Shown here: positions 42,790-50,463 of the stretch, one piece after another
Position numbering within the stretch: position 1 is the stretch's first letter
Layout: each line of letters starts with the position of its first letter
Assembly (NCBI GenBank): GCA_945878135.1
Contig: CAMDUL010000011.1
Span: 1-64,000, forward strand
DNA: 64,000 nt
From: Chthoniobacter flavus
GTDB taxonomy: Bacteria; Verrucomicrobiota; Verrucomicrobiia; Chthoniobacterales; JACTMZ01
Direction of reading: 5' to 3'
Translations under genes and position numbers: made by a program
Notes under the pieces: model-generated
Seen by the model: only the letters and a program-made list of their open reading frames with translations
What the model was told of the DNA's origin: nothing
Database searches by the model: none

Positions 42790-43932
42790 ATGCCAGGCAT
42801 TCCTTTCAACCGCTCCTCGCTTCAAGGGAGAGAGATGGACTACATCCTCGAGACCATCGATGTCGGACAGGTGGTCGGAGACCAGATGTTTTCGCGCAGA
42901 TGCCAAGAACTCTTGCACGATGCCCTTGGTGTGTCCAAGGCGCTCGTCACCACGTCGTGCACTCACGCTTTGGAGATGGCCATGATTCTTCTTTGTCTAA
43001 AGGAAGGCGACGAGGTGATCCTACCGTCGTTTACCTTTGTCTCGACGGCCAATGCGTTTGTCTTGCGAGGCGCCAAGCCGGTCTTCTGTGATATCCGTCC
43101 CGACACACTCAATCTGAATGAGACCGAGATTGAGGCTCTGATCACGCCGCGCACCAAGGCGATTGTGCCTGTGCACTACGCCGGCGTGGGCTGTGAGATG
43201 GATGCGATCATGGCGATCGGTGATCGCCACGGAGTGGCGGTGATCGAGGATAACGCGCACGGGCTGTTCGGGAAATTCAAGGGGCGCTGGCTGGGAACAT
43301 TCGGTCAGCTTGCGACGCAGAGCTTCCATGAGACGAAGAACATCACCTGCGGCGAAGGTGGAGCGCTGCTCATCAACGATCCGCAATACGAGGAGCGGGC
43401 GGAGATTATCCGCGAGAAAGGGACTAACCGCGCCCGGTTCTTCCGCGGACAAGTGGATAAGTATTCGTGGGTGGATGTGGGCTCAAGCTATGTAATGAGC
43501 GATGTGCTGGCTGCCTTCCTCTACGGGCAGCTCGAGCAGTGGGAAAGCATCCAAGCCAAGCGCAAGGCGATCTGGGAAAGGTATGATGAGGCACTGGGCG
43601 ATTGGGCTGAGGGGAGGTGTATCGGGCGGCCGATTGTTCCGAATCACTGTGAGCAGGCTTACCACATGTATTATCTGTTGATGCCTTCGCTTGAAGCACG
43701 GACAGCATTCATCGAGCATTTAGCGAAAAACGGCATCGAGGCGGTGTTTCATTATCTTCCGCTTAATAAGAGCGCTTACGCGCTCCAGATGGCAGATAGC
43801 GGATGGCGAAGGGCCGAGTGTCCCGTGACAGAAGATGTGAGTAATCGTCTCGTGCGCTTGCCATTTTACACTTCCTTAATGGAGGAGAAGCAGCGGAGAG
43901 TGATCGACTCCGTCCTTTCGTGGACTGCTTGA
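42790..43932 (+). CDS. DegT/DnrJ/EryC1 sugar aminotransferase (WecE/RffA-like)
   Basis: A PLP enzyme of 380 residues that aminates a nucleotide 4-keto-6-deoxy sugar. PFNRSSLQGREMDYILE, GVSKALVTTSCTHALEMAM, EVILPSFTFVSTANAFVLRG, DNAHGLFGKFKG, QSFHETKNITCGEGG (PLP Lys183) and YLPLNKSAYA are as in dTDP-4-amino-4,6-dideoxygalactose transaminases. With WbqC and the acyltransferase this gives a plausible route to an N-acylated amino-deoxy sugar. Co-transcribed with wbqC (5-base gap). Confidence 0.9.
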   Translation: MPGIPFNRSSLQGREMDYILETIDVGQVVGDQMFSRRCQELLHDALGVSKALVTTSCTHALEMAMILLCLKEGDEVILPSFTFVSTANAFVLRGAKPVFCDIRPDTLNLNETEIEALITPRTKAIVPVHYAGVGCEMDAIMAIGDRHGVAVIEDNAHGLFGKFKGRWLGTFGQLATQSFHETKNITCGEGGALLINDPQYEERAEIIREKGTNRARFFRGQVDKYSWVDVGSSYVMSDVLAAFLYGQLEQWESIQAKRKAIWERYDEALGDWAEGRCIGRPIVPNHCEQAYHMYYLLMPSLEARTAFIEHLAKNGIEAVFHYLPLNKSAYALQMADSGWRRAECPVTEDVSNRLVRLPFYTSLMEEKQRRVIDSVLSWTA

Positions 43933-43980
43933 CGGGTGCTCGCCTCTAAAGCTTACAACTAAGCTTTTCCGGAAAAACTA

Positions 43981-45471
43981 GTGAAGGTTATCGCATCGAA
44001 GAGCATGTTTGCAGACGCCAGTTCGCGCCAAATCTGGCTGCTATGGCTTGTGGCCGCGCTTCTCTCGGCAGGCGTCTACTCTTTTACTCTCACGCTGACT
44101 AAGCATATTTGGCAGGATGAAGTGCAGATTCTCGAACTCGGTCGGGCTTCGCTGCCGGGTGCGGATCTCTCGCATGGCATGTATTGGAACTTGGAGACGG
44201 ATAAGCCCGCCCGCCCGCTCAGCTACTTGGGATCTTCAATACAGGAACTTTTTTACCGTCTATTTTACCCTTCGGTTTATGGCGCGAGAGTTTCGTCTTT
44301 GCTGGGTGCCGCATGTGCGTCCGCCGCCTTGCTTGGATGGTTGCTATCGCGCGGAGGTGCGAGGTGGGTGGCACTTGCCTGCTCGTTGCTCATGTTTTGG
44401 GATCCGCTCTTTGTTGAAGGCTACCGCGGCGCGCGCATCGACAGCTGGACGATGGCTTTCATGCTTCTCGCTCTCTGGGTCATCGCGGAAGGAAGAAAGC
44501 GGCCCCTGGCGCGCTCCGGCTTCGAGCGATGGGAGATTGCCGCGGGCATTTGTATCGCGCTGGCTGGGCTCTTTTGGGTCTCGGCTATTATTCTGATTCC
44601 TCTGGTGATGCATCAGGTGCTCAGGGTTGATGCGGATCATTCCAACACCCCTTGGGAAAGTCGGTTGGCCAGCTTGGTCTGGCTCGGGTTTTTCAGCGTG
44701 GCGGCCATGGTTGTGCTTCTGTTGCCCGTGGCACCGGTGGTCGGCGAGTTGATGGCGGGGACTTTCGGATCCGTGGACGAAAAGGCTTCCGGTAGTATTC
44801 AATTCGACGCTTTTGCCGCACCCTATGTCCGCAGTCCTTGGCTTCCTATCTCTGCCATTGCTGCACTATTTTATGCTCGGCAATGGTCTTTGGGCCTGGT
44901 TTTCGGCACAGCGGTTGTCGGCGTTCTGCTGACGGGAGCCTATGTGCACCGGAATAACTACCTTTTGCCTTATATGCTATTGGCGGTGGCTGTTGGCGGT
45001 AACACACTCTTGAATGTTGGCGTGGGCAAAGGCAAAGCCTTTTCCTTTGCAGTGCTGCTCGCATTGCTTGCGATGTTGATGTGGAGTGCCGCTCTCAGCC
45101 TTGGGGCACGGACTTTTGTTGCGCTCAAAGAAAAGAAGTTCCGTGACCCTGCCTCCTTGGAGCATATGGTGCGGTCCAATCTTCCTGTCGGAACCTTGAA
45201 GGCCTACATCATTCCTTACGAGCTGTATTACGCTGCACGGTCTCTGGGTTGGAGTTTTTACAGGGGCGGTCGTCCGGAGGATTGGACGCACGAGAACCAG
45301 CAAAGTCTCCTGAGCCAAATGGACGTTGTTATCCAGCGTGGTGATGATCCAAAGAGCCCTCCTGAAGATTTGATGAAGTCACTAGGATTTTCACCCAAGA
45401 AGGTCTCCACTGGCCTCGGCCCGGTCCAAAAAATGGAGAATTACGGCGAGTATATCATCTACGAACGCTGA
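43981..45471 (+). CDS. Polytopic membrane protein, GT-C/PMT-like glycosyltransferase
   Basis: 496 residues with about ten or eleven membrane spans. An early loop holds KHIWQDEVQILELGR, resembling the acidic DE catalytic motif of lipid-linked-sugar GT-C enzymes. A soluble C-terminal part (from about 380) follows the last helix. It could transfer the finished sugar from an undecaprenyl carrier. No close family is recognised; this is a fold-level call. Start GTG 43981, 48 bases after the aminotransferase. It is the last gene before the insertion sequence. Confidence 0.6.
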   Translation: MKVIASKSMFADASSRQIWLLWLVAALLSAGVYSFTLTLTKHIWQDEVQILELGRASLPGADLSHGMYWNLETDKPARPLSYLGSSIQELFYRLFYPSVYGARVSSLLGAACASAALLGWLLSRGGARWVALACSLLMFWDPLFVEGYRGARIDSWTMAFMLLALWVIAEGRKRPLARSGFERWEIAAGICIALAGLFWVSAIILIPLVMHQVLRVDADHSNTPWESRLASLVWLGFFSVAAMVVLLLPVAPVVGELMAGTFGSVDEKASGSIQFDAFAAPYVRSPWLPISAIAALFYARQWSLGLVFGTAVVGVLLTGAYVHRNNYLLPYMLLAVAVGGNTLLNVGVGKGKAFSFAVLLALLAMLMWSAALSLGARTFVALKEKKFRDPASLEHMVRSNLPVGTLKAYIIPYELYYAARSLGWSFYRGGRPEDWTHENQQSLLSQMDVVIQRGDDPKSPPEDLMKSLGFSPKKVSTGLGPVQKMENYGEYIIYER

Positions 45472-45545
45472 GGAATGCTGAGACAACCCTGCCAAAAAGT
45501 GCAACTGCCAGCATTTACCGCTAAATAACAGATTCCACCGTTAAT

Positions 45546-46846
45546 CACGCCTGTCCGGTTTTAACTACCACAGCCACAGTTGGTTAGGATTGTGGGTGTC
45601 CATAAAGTTGTCGGGTGTTTCTGTAAGTAGTTCATGCAGAGGGGTCTTTTCAAAAGGGTGAACGCTCAAAATCTGCAGAGTTCTGTGCAAAGAGCCGGGC
45701 AACTTGAGTTCCTTGTAAAGGATGGCAATGAGCACGTAGATGCTGACGGCGATCCACACTTGGGTCTTCACCGCGTTGGGCGAAGTGCCGAAGAAGTGTT
45801 TGATGCGCAGGTGCTGTTTGATCCAGCGGAAGAAGAGTTCGATCTGCCAGCGGTTCTTGTAAAGCGCGGCTACTGTTTCGGCCGGCACCTCGAGATGGTT
45901 GGTGAGAAAGATCAGCTTCTTGCCCGTGTCGGGATCGACAAAGCGAATGCGTCGCAGCGGCCAAGGGAAAGCCTCGCGTGCTTTGGGCAAAGTTGGTTGT
46001 CCGACTTGATCGCTGCTCACGCCGCTGCCGAAGATCTTCGGGTTGGAACCAATGCGCGAGAAACGCAGGTTGTCTTTGGCCCGCGTGACGAAGAACGCGC
46101 CCGCGCGGGCGATCTTGGCCAGTCGCGTGAAGTCCATGTAAGCGCGATCGAGCAGGTAAAACGCTCCGGGTTCGAAAATCAGCGTATCCAGCCACAACAC
46201 GTCGTGAGAACGCGCCGCGCGCACTTCGATCTGCACGGGAATCGGACCACGCAGGTCGAGCTGCGTGTGCAACTTGACGCCCGCTTTGGTCGAGCGGAAA
46301 TCGGCCCACGGGAAAAGCTGCAAAGACAAATCGATGGTCGTCGAGTCCAACGCGTAGATCGTCTCGTCCAGTTCCAACCCGAGATCCTCGCCGGCATAAA
46401 GTCGCCGCGCACGTTTGATCAATCCCATTGCCAGATCCTGCCACAGCCGCCAGTCGCGTTGTTCGTTGGCTTCGGCCAAGGTCACCCGTGCCACCGGTTC
46501 GCGCAGACCGAGATGGTAAAGCGCGGCCGGTCCTTTGGCGTTCAAGCATTCCTCGATGTCGCGCAAACTCTCGCGCCAGGTCAGTTGGGCAAAGCCCATG
46601 CAGATCAACTGCTGCCGGCAACCGAAGTGACGCGTGCGAATGTGGTAGCGCTCGGCCAAGCGCGTGAGCGTTTGCCAGTGAATGCGATCGAGAACCTGCG
46701 TGAGAACGTAGCGGCCGGAGTTCATGGCCTGCCATGCTGCCAACCGCACGTGTCGGCCTCAAATCCCTCACACCCATTTTGCCGCGCAAATACCTCATCT
46801 TGAAGAGCTCAAACAAAATGATACCTCATTTAACCGGACAGCCGTG
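45546..46846. mobile_element. Complete IS4-type insertion sequence
   Basis: 1301 bp. The ends CACGCCTGTCCGGTT (left, from 45546) and, reading inward from 46846, CACGGCTGTCCGGTT form 15-bp terminal inverted repeats with one mismatch. Directly outside are identical 9-bp target duplications ACCGTTAAT at 45537-45545 and 46847-46855. One intact transposase lies inside on the minus strand. Intact ends, duplication and ORF indicate a recent insertion, at the right border of the glycan island. Confidence 0.93.
45565..46725 (-). CDS. IS4-family transposase
   Basis: 386 residues. N-terminal DUF4372-like domain (MNSGRYVLTQVLDRIHW, LICMGFAQLTWRESLRDIEECL). DDE catalytic core: Asp127 in ALDSTTID, Asp193 in LLDRAYMD and Glu296 in YKNRWQIELFFRWIKQ, which has the Y-(2)-R-(3)-E-(6)-K signature of IS4. 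Start ATG 46725 is the family N-terminus; the frame extends eight codons further. No frameshift. A long open frame on the opposite strand of this gene is a shadow. Confidence 0.95.
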   Translation of the reverse strand: MNSGRYVLTQVLDRIHWQTLTRLAERYHIRTRHFGCRQQLICMGFAQLTWRESLRDIEECLNAKGPAALYHLGLREPVARVTLAEANEQRDWRLWQDLAMGLIKRARRLYAGEDLGLELDETIYALDSTTIDLSLQLFPWADFRSTKAGVKLHTQLDLRGPIPVQIEVRAARSHDVLWLDTLIFEPGAFYLLDRAYMDFTRLAKIARAGAFFVTRAKDNLRFSRIGSNPKIFGSGVSSDQVGQPTLPKAREAFPWPLRRIRFVDPDTGKKLIFLTNHLEVPAETVAALYKNRWQIELFFRWIKQHLRIKHFFGTSPNAVKTQVWIAVSIYVLIAILYKELKLPGSLHRTLQILSVHPFEKTPLHELLTETPDNFMDTHNPNQLWLW

Positions 46847-47011
46847 ACCGTTAATATAAAAATCTACCCAGCGGCTCACCACTTCCGTCCGACTCTCCTT
46901 GCCGCTGCCCGCTTGACGGTGGGTCTTGTTGCCTCCATGGCATTCCTTACCATACAATACGATTGGAGGGGCTGAGGGTACAAAGCTGGTTGCCATGCTG
47001 ACCGACCCCTA

Positions 47012-47049
47012 CCGGGGAACGGCCTTCGCCGGGGACTCCCACGCTACAG
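47012..47049. repeat. Degenerate GTAGCG repeat upstream of the SLC13 gene
   Basis: CCGGGGAACGGCCTTCGCCGGGGACTCCCACGCTACAG contains nested dyads (CGGC/GCCG, GGGACTCCC) and ends with CGCTACA. On the minus strand it starts GTAGCGTGGGAGTCCCC, the same edge as other repeats. Its presence makes coding starts upstream of 47088 unlikely. Confidence 0.45.
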
Positions 47050-47087
47050 GGTTTGGCTTTGTGCTGGGGATTTGGCAGGTTCTCGAC

Positions 47088-48539
47088 GTGAGAGAAAATG
47101 GCATCACGCGTGCAGGGCGGATCGGGTTGATCGCGGCTCCGGTGGTCCTGGCTTTTGTTTTGCTGACCGACCCGCCGGACGGGTTGAGTGCGGCGGGATG
47201 GCGGACGGCGGGGGTCGTGGTGGTGATGGCGGTTTTGTGGATGACCGAGGCGATTCCGATTCCGGTGACGGCATTGCTGCCGCTGGTTTTGTTTCCCTTG
47301 CTCGGGGTGGCGCCGGTCAAAGAGGCGGCCGCGCCATTCGCCAATCCGGTGATCTTTCTTTTCCTCGGCGGCTTTATTCTCGCGCTGGGTTTGCAGCGCT
47401 GGCGTCTGCACGAGCGCGCGGCTTACTGGATCATCGGCTGCACGGGCGCGCGGGTCAGCCATGTGCTGGCCGGTTTCATGGCGGCGACGGCTTTCGTCAG
47501 CATGTGGATCAACAACAGCGCGACGACGGTGATGATGTTGCCCATGGCGGTCTCTGTGTCGGTGCTCTTCCGCGCCCACCTGGGCGGAGACGAGAAGGGG
47601 AAGGAGGGTCTCGGGTTGGCCTTGATGCTCGGGGTCGCCTACGCATCGAGCATCGGCGGGGTGGGCACGCTAATCGGCACGGCACCGAATGCGTTCATGG
47701 CGGGGTTCATGCGGGAGAATTACGGAATCCACATCGGGTTTGCCGAGTGGATGTCGGTGGGTGTGCCCTTTGTCGCGGCCGGGGTTTTTGTCGCTCACGC
47801 GGTGTTGTCGCGGGTTTGTCTGACGGATCGGCGGTTCGAGGTGCCCGGCATGCGCGAGGAAGTGCGAAGGGAACTGGGCAAGCTCGGCGGATGGAAACGC
47901 GGGGAGGTTGTTGTCGCGGCGGTATTCGGCCTGGCGGCCGCGCTGTGGATGACGCAACCGCTGCTCAAGCCGTGGGTGCCCGGCTTGTCCGATGCCGTGG
48001 TGGCGATGGCGGCGGCGATCGTCCTCTTTTTGATTCCGGTGGATTGGCGGCGGGGGGAGTTTGTCCTCGCCGGCCGGGACTTGCGCGACCTGCCGTTCGG
48101 GGTGCTGTTGCTGCTCGGGGGTGGTTTGAGCATGGCGGAGATGATCGACTCCACGGGCTTGGCCGCGTGGTTGGGGACCTGGACGGAGGGATGGCGGGTG
48201 TTGCCGGTTGCCCTGGTCGTCGTGCTGGTCACCTTGGTGATCATTTTTCTGACCGAACTGACGAGCAACACGGCGACCACGGCGACTTTCTTGCCGGTGG
48301 TGGCTTCGATTGCCGTGGCGATGGGTCATGCGCCGATGGTCCTGGTCTTGCCGGCGGCGATCGCTGCAAGTTGCGCGTTCATGTTGCCGGTCGGGACTCC
48401 GCCGAATGCGATCGTGTTTGCCAGCGGGTTGGTCCCTTTGCCCCGGATGGCACGTGTCGGGTTGGTGCTGAACGTGATCTTTGCGGTGCTCATTCCGCTC
48501 GTCGTGCTCAGCTTGGGGGCGTGGGTCTTCGGGTCGTGA
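47088..48539 (+). CDS. SLC13/DASS-family anion transporter
   Basis: 483 residues, about 11-12 membrane segments. MTEAIPIPVTALLPLVLFPLLG, FANPVIFLFLGGFILALGLQ, SMWINNSATTVMMLPMA and the C-terminal LTSNTATTATFLPVVASIA (the SNT signatures binding Na+ and substrate) identify a DASS transporter of C4-dicarboxylate, sulfate or a similar anion. Start chosen at GTG 47088 (VRENGITRAGRIGL) after a GGCAGG ribosome-binding site; earlier ATGs at 46926 and 46995 would add a non-conserved stretch through a repeat. It stands alone. Confidence 0.88.
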   Translation: MRENGITRAGRIGLIAAPVVLAFVLLTDPPDGLSAAGWRTAGVVVVMAVLWMTEAIPIPVTALLPLVLFPLLGVAPVKEAAAPFANPVIFLFLGGFILALGLQRWRLHERAAYWIIGCTGARVSHVLAGFMAATAFVSMWINNSATTVMMLPMAVSVSVLFRAHLGGDEKGKEGLGLALMLGVAYASSIGGVGTLIGTAPNAFMAGFMRENYGIHIGFAEWMSVGVPFVAAGVFVAHAVLSRVCLTDRRFEVPGMREEVRRELGKLGGWKRGEVVVAAVFGLAAALWMTQPLLKPWVPGLSDAVVAMAAAIVLFLIPVDWRRGEFVLAGRDLRDLPFGVLLLLGGGLSMAEMIDSTGLAAWLGTWTEGWRVLPVALVVVLVTLVIIFLTELTSNTATTATFLPVVASIAVAMGHAPMVLVLPAAIAASCAFMLPVGTPPNAIVFASGLVPLPRMARVGLVLNVIFAVLIPLVVLSLGAWVFGS

Positions 48540-48563
48540 AGTGCGACGCTCGGTCGGGAACAG

Positions 48564-49310
48564 TTACTGGGGCCGGAACTCGACCTGCATGACAACCTCG
48601 CGGCCGATGACCGTCTCGCCGCCTTGGATGTCGAGCTCCGGGAGGGGGGCGGCATCGGCGGCCATCATCATGGCGGAGCGATGCATGGGACGAGGTTCGA
48701 AGCGTCCCCCGGTGGCGTCGATGTTGCGAAGACCGACCCATTGGAGATTGAGGGCGGCAAGAAGCGCGCGGGCTTGGGTTTCACCGTCTTTGGCGGCGAG
48801 GGTGAGGGCTTCGTTTTCGGCGGTGCGACGGGCTTCGTCGGCGGGCCGCGTGAACATGTTGGAAACGGAATTGGCGCCGCTTTGCATCATGGCGGAGATG
48901 AGGCGCCCGGCCTCTTCGACGGGTGATTCGTAGCTCACCGACACCTGCGCGATGTAGCCGGTGATCTTCGGTGCTGGCGGGCGCTTGCCGGCTTCGGGTT
49001 GCACGGGGGCGAATTGCGGGCGGATGGTGACGGCCGTGGTTTCAAGACTTTGCACTTCGCTTTCGGCTTTGAGGGCGGCAACGACGGCTTGCGAGCGCTT
49101 GGTCACGTCCTCGCGGATGGGAGCTTCGTCCGCGCCGGCGGCCTCAAAGCCCAGTTGGACGGTGGCCACGGTGTTAGGCACGCGGACTTCGCCGCGGCCC
49201 TGCACGGTGACGAGCGGCGGTTCGGGCGTGGTCGGGCGCGGCAGCATCTGTGCGTGCAGCGGGGCGGCAAGGACGAGGACGAGGGGGAGGAGGAAGAAGA
49301 GTTTGCTCAT
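48564..49310 (-). CDS. SIMPL/DUF541 periplasmic protein
   Basis: 248 residues with a signal peptide (SKLFFLLPLVLVLAAPLHA). Then VTVQGRGEVRVPNTVATVQLGFEAAG, RSQAVVAALKAESEVQSLETTAV and IQGGETVIGREVVMQVEF fit the SIMPL (DUF541) fold, an oxidative-stress or envelope-related periplasmic family without a firm function. ATG 49310 overlaps the CNNM gene stop by 4 bases, so the two are coupled. It is convergent with the SLC13 gene. Confidence 0.85.
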   Translation of the reverse strand: MSKLFFLLPLVLVLAAPLHAQMLPRPTTPEPPLVTVQGRGEVRVPNTVATVQLGFEAAGADEAPIREDVTKRSQAVVAALKAESEVQSLETTAVTIRPQFAPVQPEAGKRPPAPKITGYIAQVSVSYESPVEEAGRLISAMMQSGANSVSNMFTRPADEARRTAENEALTLAAKDGETQARALLAALNLQWVGLRNIDATGGRFEPRPMHRSAMMMAADAAPLPELDIQGGETVIGREVVMQVEFRPQ

Positions 49311-50359
49311 GATGTGGGGGCGGGGAGGTCGGGTTGGCGGTGACGCTGGCGTCCGCGGCGCCGGGCCAGCGCGCGCATATCGACGGCCACGTCGTCTTTC
49401 TCGTAAATCTCGCGTCCGATCAAGTGCTCGATGACATCTTCGATCGAGACCACGCCGACGAAGCCGCCGTATTCGTCGACGACGGCGGCCATCTGCTGGT
49501 TGGCCGAGAGGAGGGTCTGCAGGGCGCTGGCCGCGGTGGCCATTTCGGGGACGAAGGAGACGGGTTGTTGCAGGTCTTTGATTTTCCGGTCGCCTTGGCC
49601 CGTGGCGATGCTGTGGAGGATGTCGCGCCGCCGGGCCAAACCGGTGATCTCGTCCAGCGTGCCGGAGTGCACCGGCATCCGGCTGAAGCGGATCGACGGA
49701 TGTTCGGCCAGGACCCCGGCCGCCGTCTGGTCGTCCTCGAGGGTGACGACAACATTGCGCGGGGTGAGGATGTCCGCGACGCGCGTGGTCGAGAGGCTCA
49801 AGGCATTGTGGATCAGGTCGCGTTCGCCGCCGGTCAGGGTGCCTTCGCGCGCGCCTTTCTCGGCGAGGAGGACGATTTCGCGGTCCGAGGCGCCTTGTTC
49901 CGGTTTGCGGCGGATGATGGCGCGCACGACGAGGTTGCAAAGATGGGTGAGGGGACGCAGAACGCGGCGCATCCAATACAATGGGTAGGCGGCGTGCTTT
50001 TGCAGGAAACCGCGGTAGGCGACGCCGAGGTTCTTGGGGATGACTTCCGAGATGACAAGGATGGCGAGGGTCATGAGCGCCGAGATGATGCCGAGCGACG
50101 CGTCGCCGAAGAGTTTGGTCGCGATGCCGCCGACCATCACGGCCCCGAGGGTGTTGGCGATGGTGTTGAGGGTGAGGATGGAGGAAATCGTCTCTTCCAT
50201 GTGTTCGCGCGAATCCTCGAAGAGCTTGCCCCGCCGGGGATTGCGTTCCTTCAAAGCCTCGACCTCGGCCGTGGTCGTGCTGAGGAACATGGCTTCGAGC
50301 AGGGAACAAAAAAAAGAAACGCCGAGCGTGAAAGCCACGGCGAGAAGGAAGGCAGTCAT
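49307..50359 (-). CDS. CNNM/CorC-type membrane protein (third copy)
   Basis: 350 residues: DUF21 transmembrane domain (FLLAVAFTLGVSFFCSLLEAMFLSTTTAEVEAL), then a CBS pair (TRVADILTPRNVVVTLEDDQTAAGVLAEHPSIRFSRMPV, MAAVVDEYGGFVGVVSIEDVIEHLIG). It ends in a basic tail (RRRGRQRHRQPDLP) with no CorC domain. Likely a divalent cation transporter or regulator. Coupled to the SIMPL gene downstream, and divergent from the GH13 gene. Confidence 0.88.
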   Translation of the reverse strand: MTAFLLAVAFTLGVSFFCSLLEAMFLSTTTAEVEALKERNPRRGKLFEDSREHMEETISSILTLNTIANTLGAVMVGGIATKLFGDASLGIISALMTLAILVISEVIPKNLGVAYRGFLQKHAAYPLYWMRRVLRPLTHLCNLVVRAIIRRKPEQGASDREIVLLAEKGAREGTLTGGERDLIHNALSLSTTRVADILTPRNVVVTLEDDQTAAGVLAEHPSIRFSRMPVHSGTLDEITGLARRRDILHSIATGQGDRKIKDLQQPVSFVPEMATAASALQTLLSANQQMAAVVDEYGGFVGVVSIEDVIEHLIGREIYEKDDVAVDMRALARRRGRQRHRQPDLPAPTS

Positions 50360-50463
50360 CGAATGTTGGAAAGGATCCTAGGGCCCGATCGGCGAGTCGG
50401 CAATCGTTTGCGCCTTGACTTGGGCCACTCTGCGCGGAGTCTGTGGGACAATTTTCAACAAAT

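Noticed and set aside
45634-46803. 389-codon open frame on the plus strand inside the insertion sequence
   Set aside because: Mirror of the transposase gene; the minus-strand frame has the complete DDE/YREK signature.
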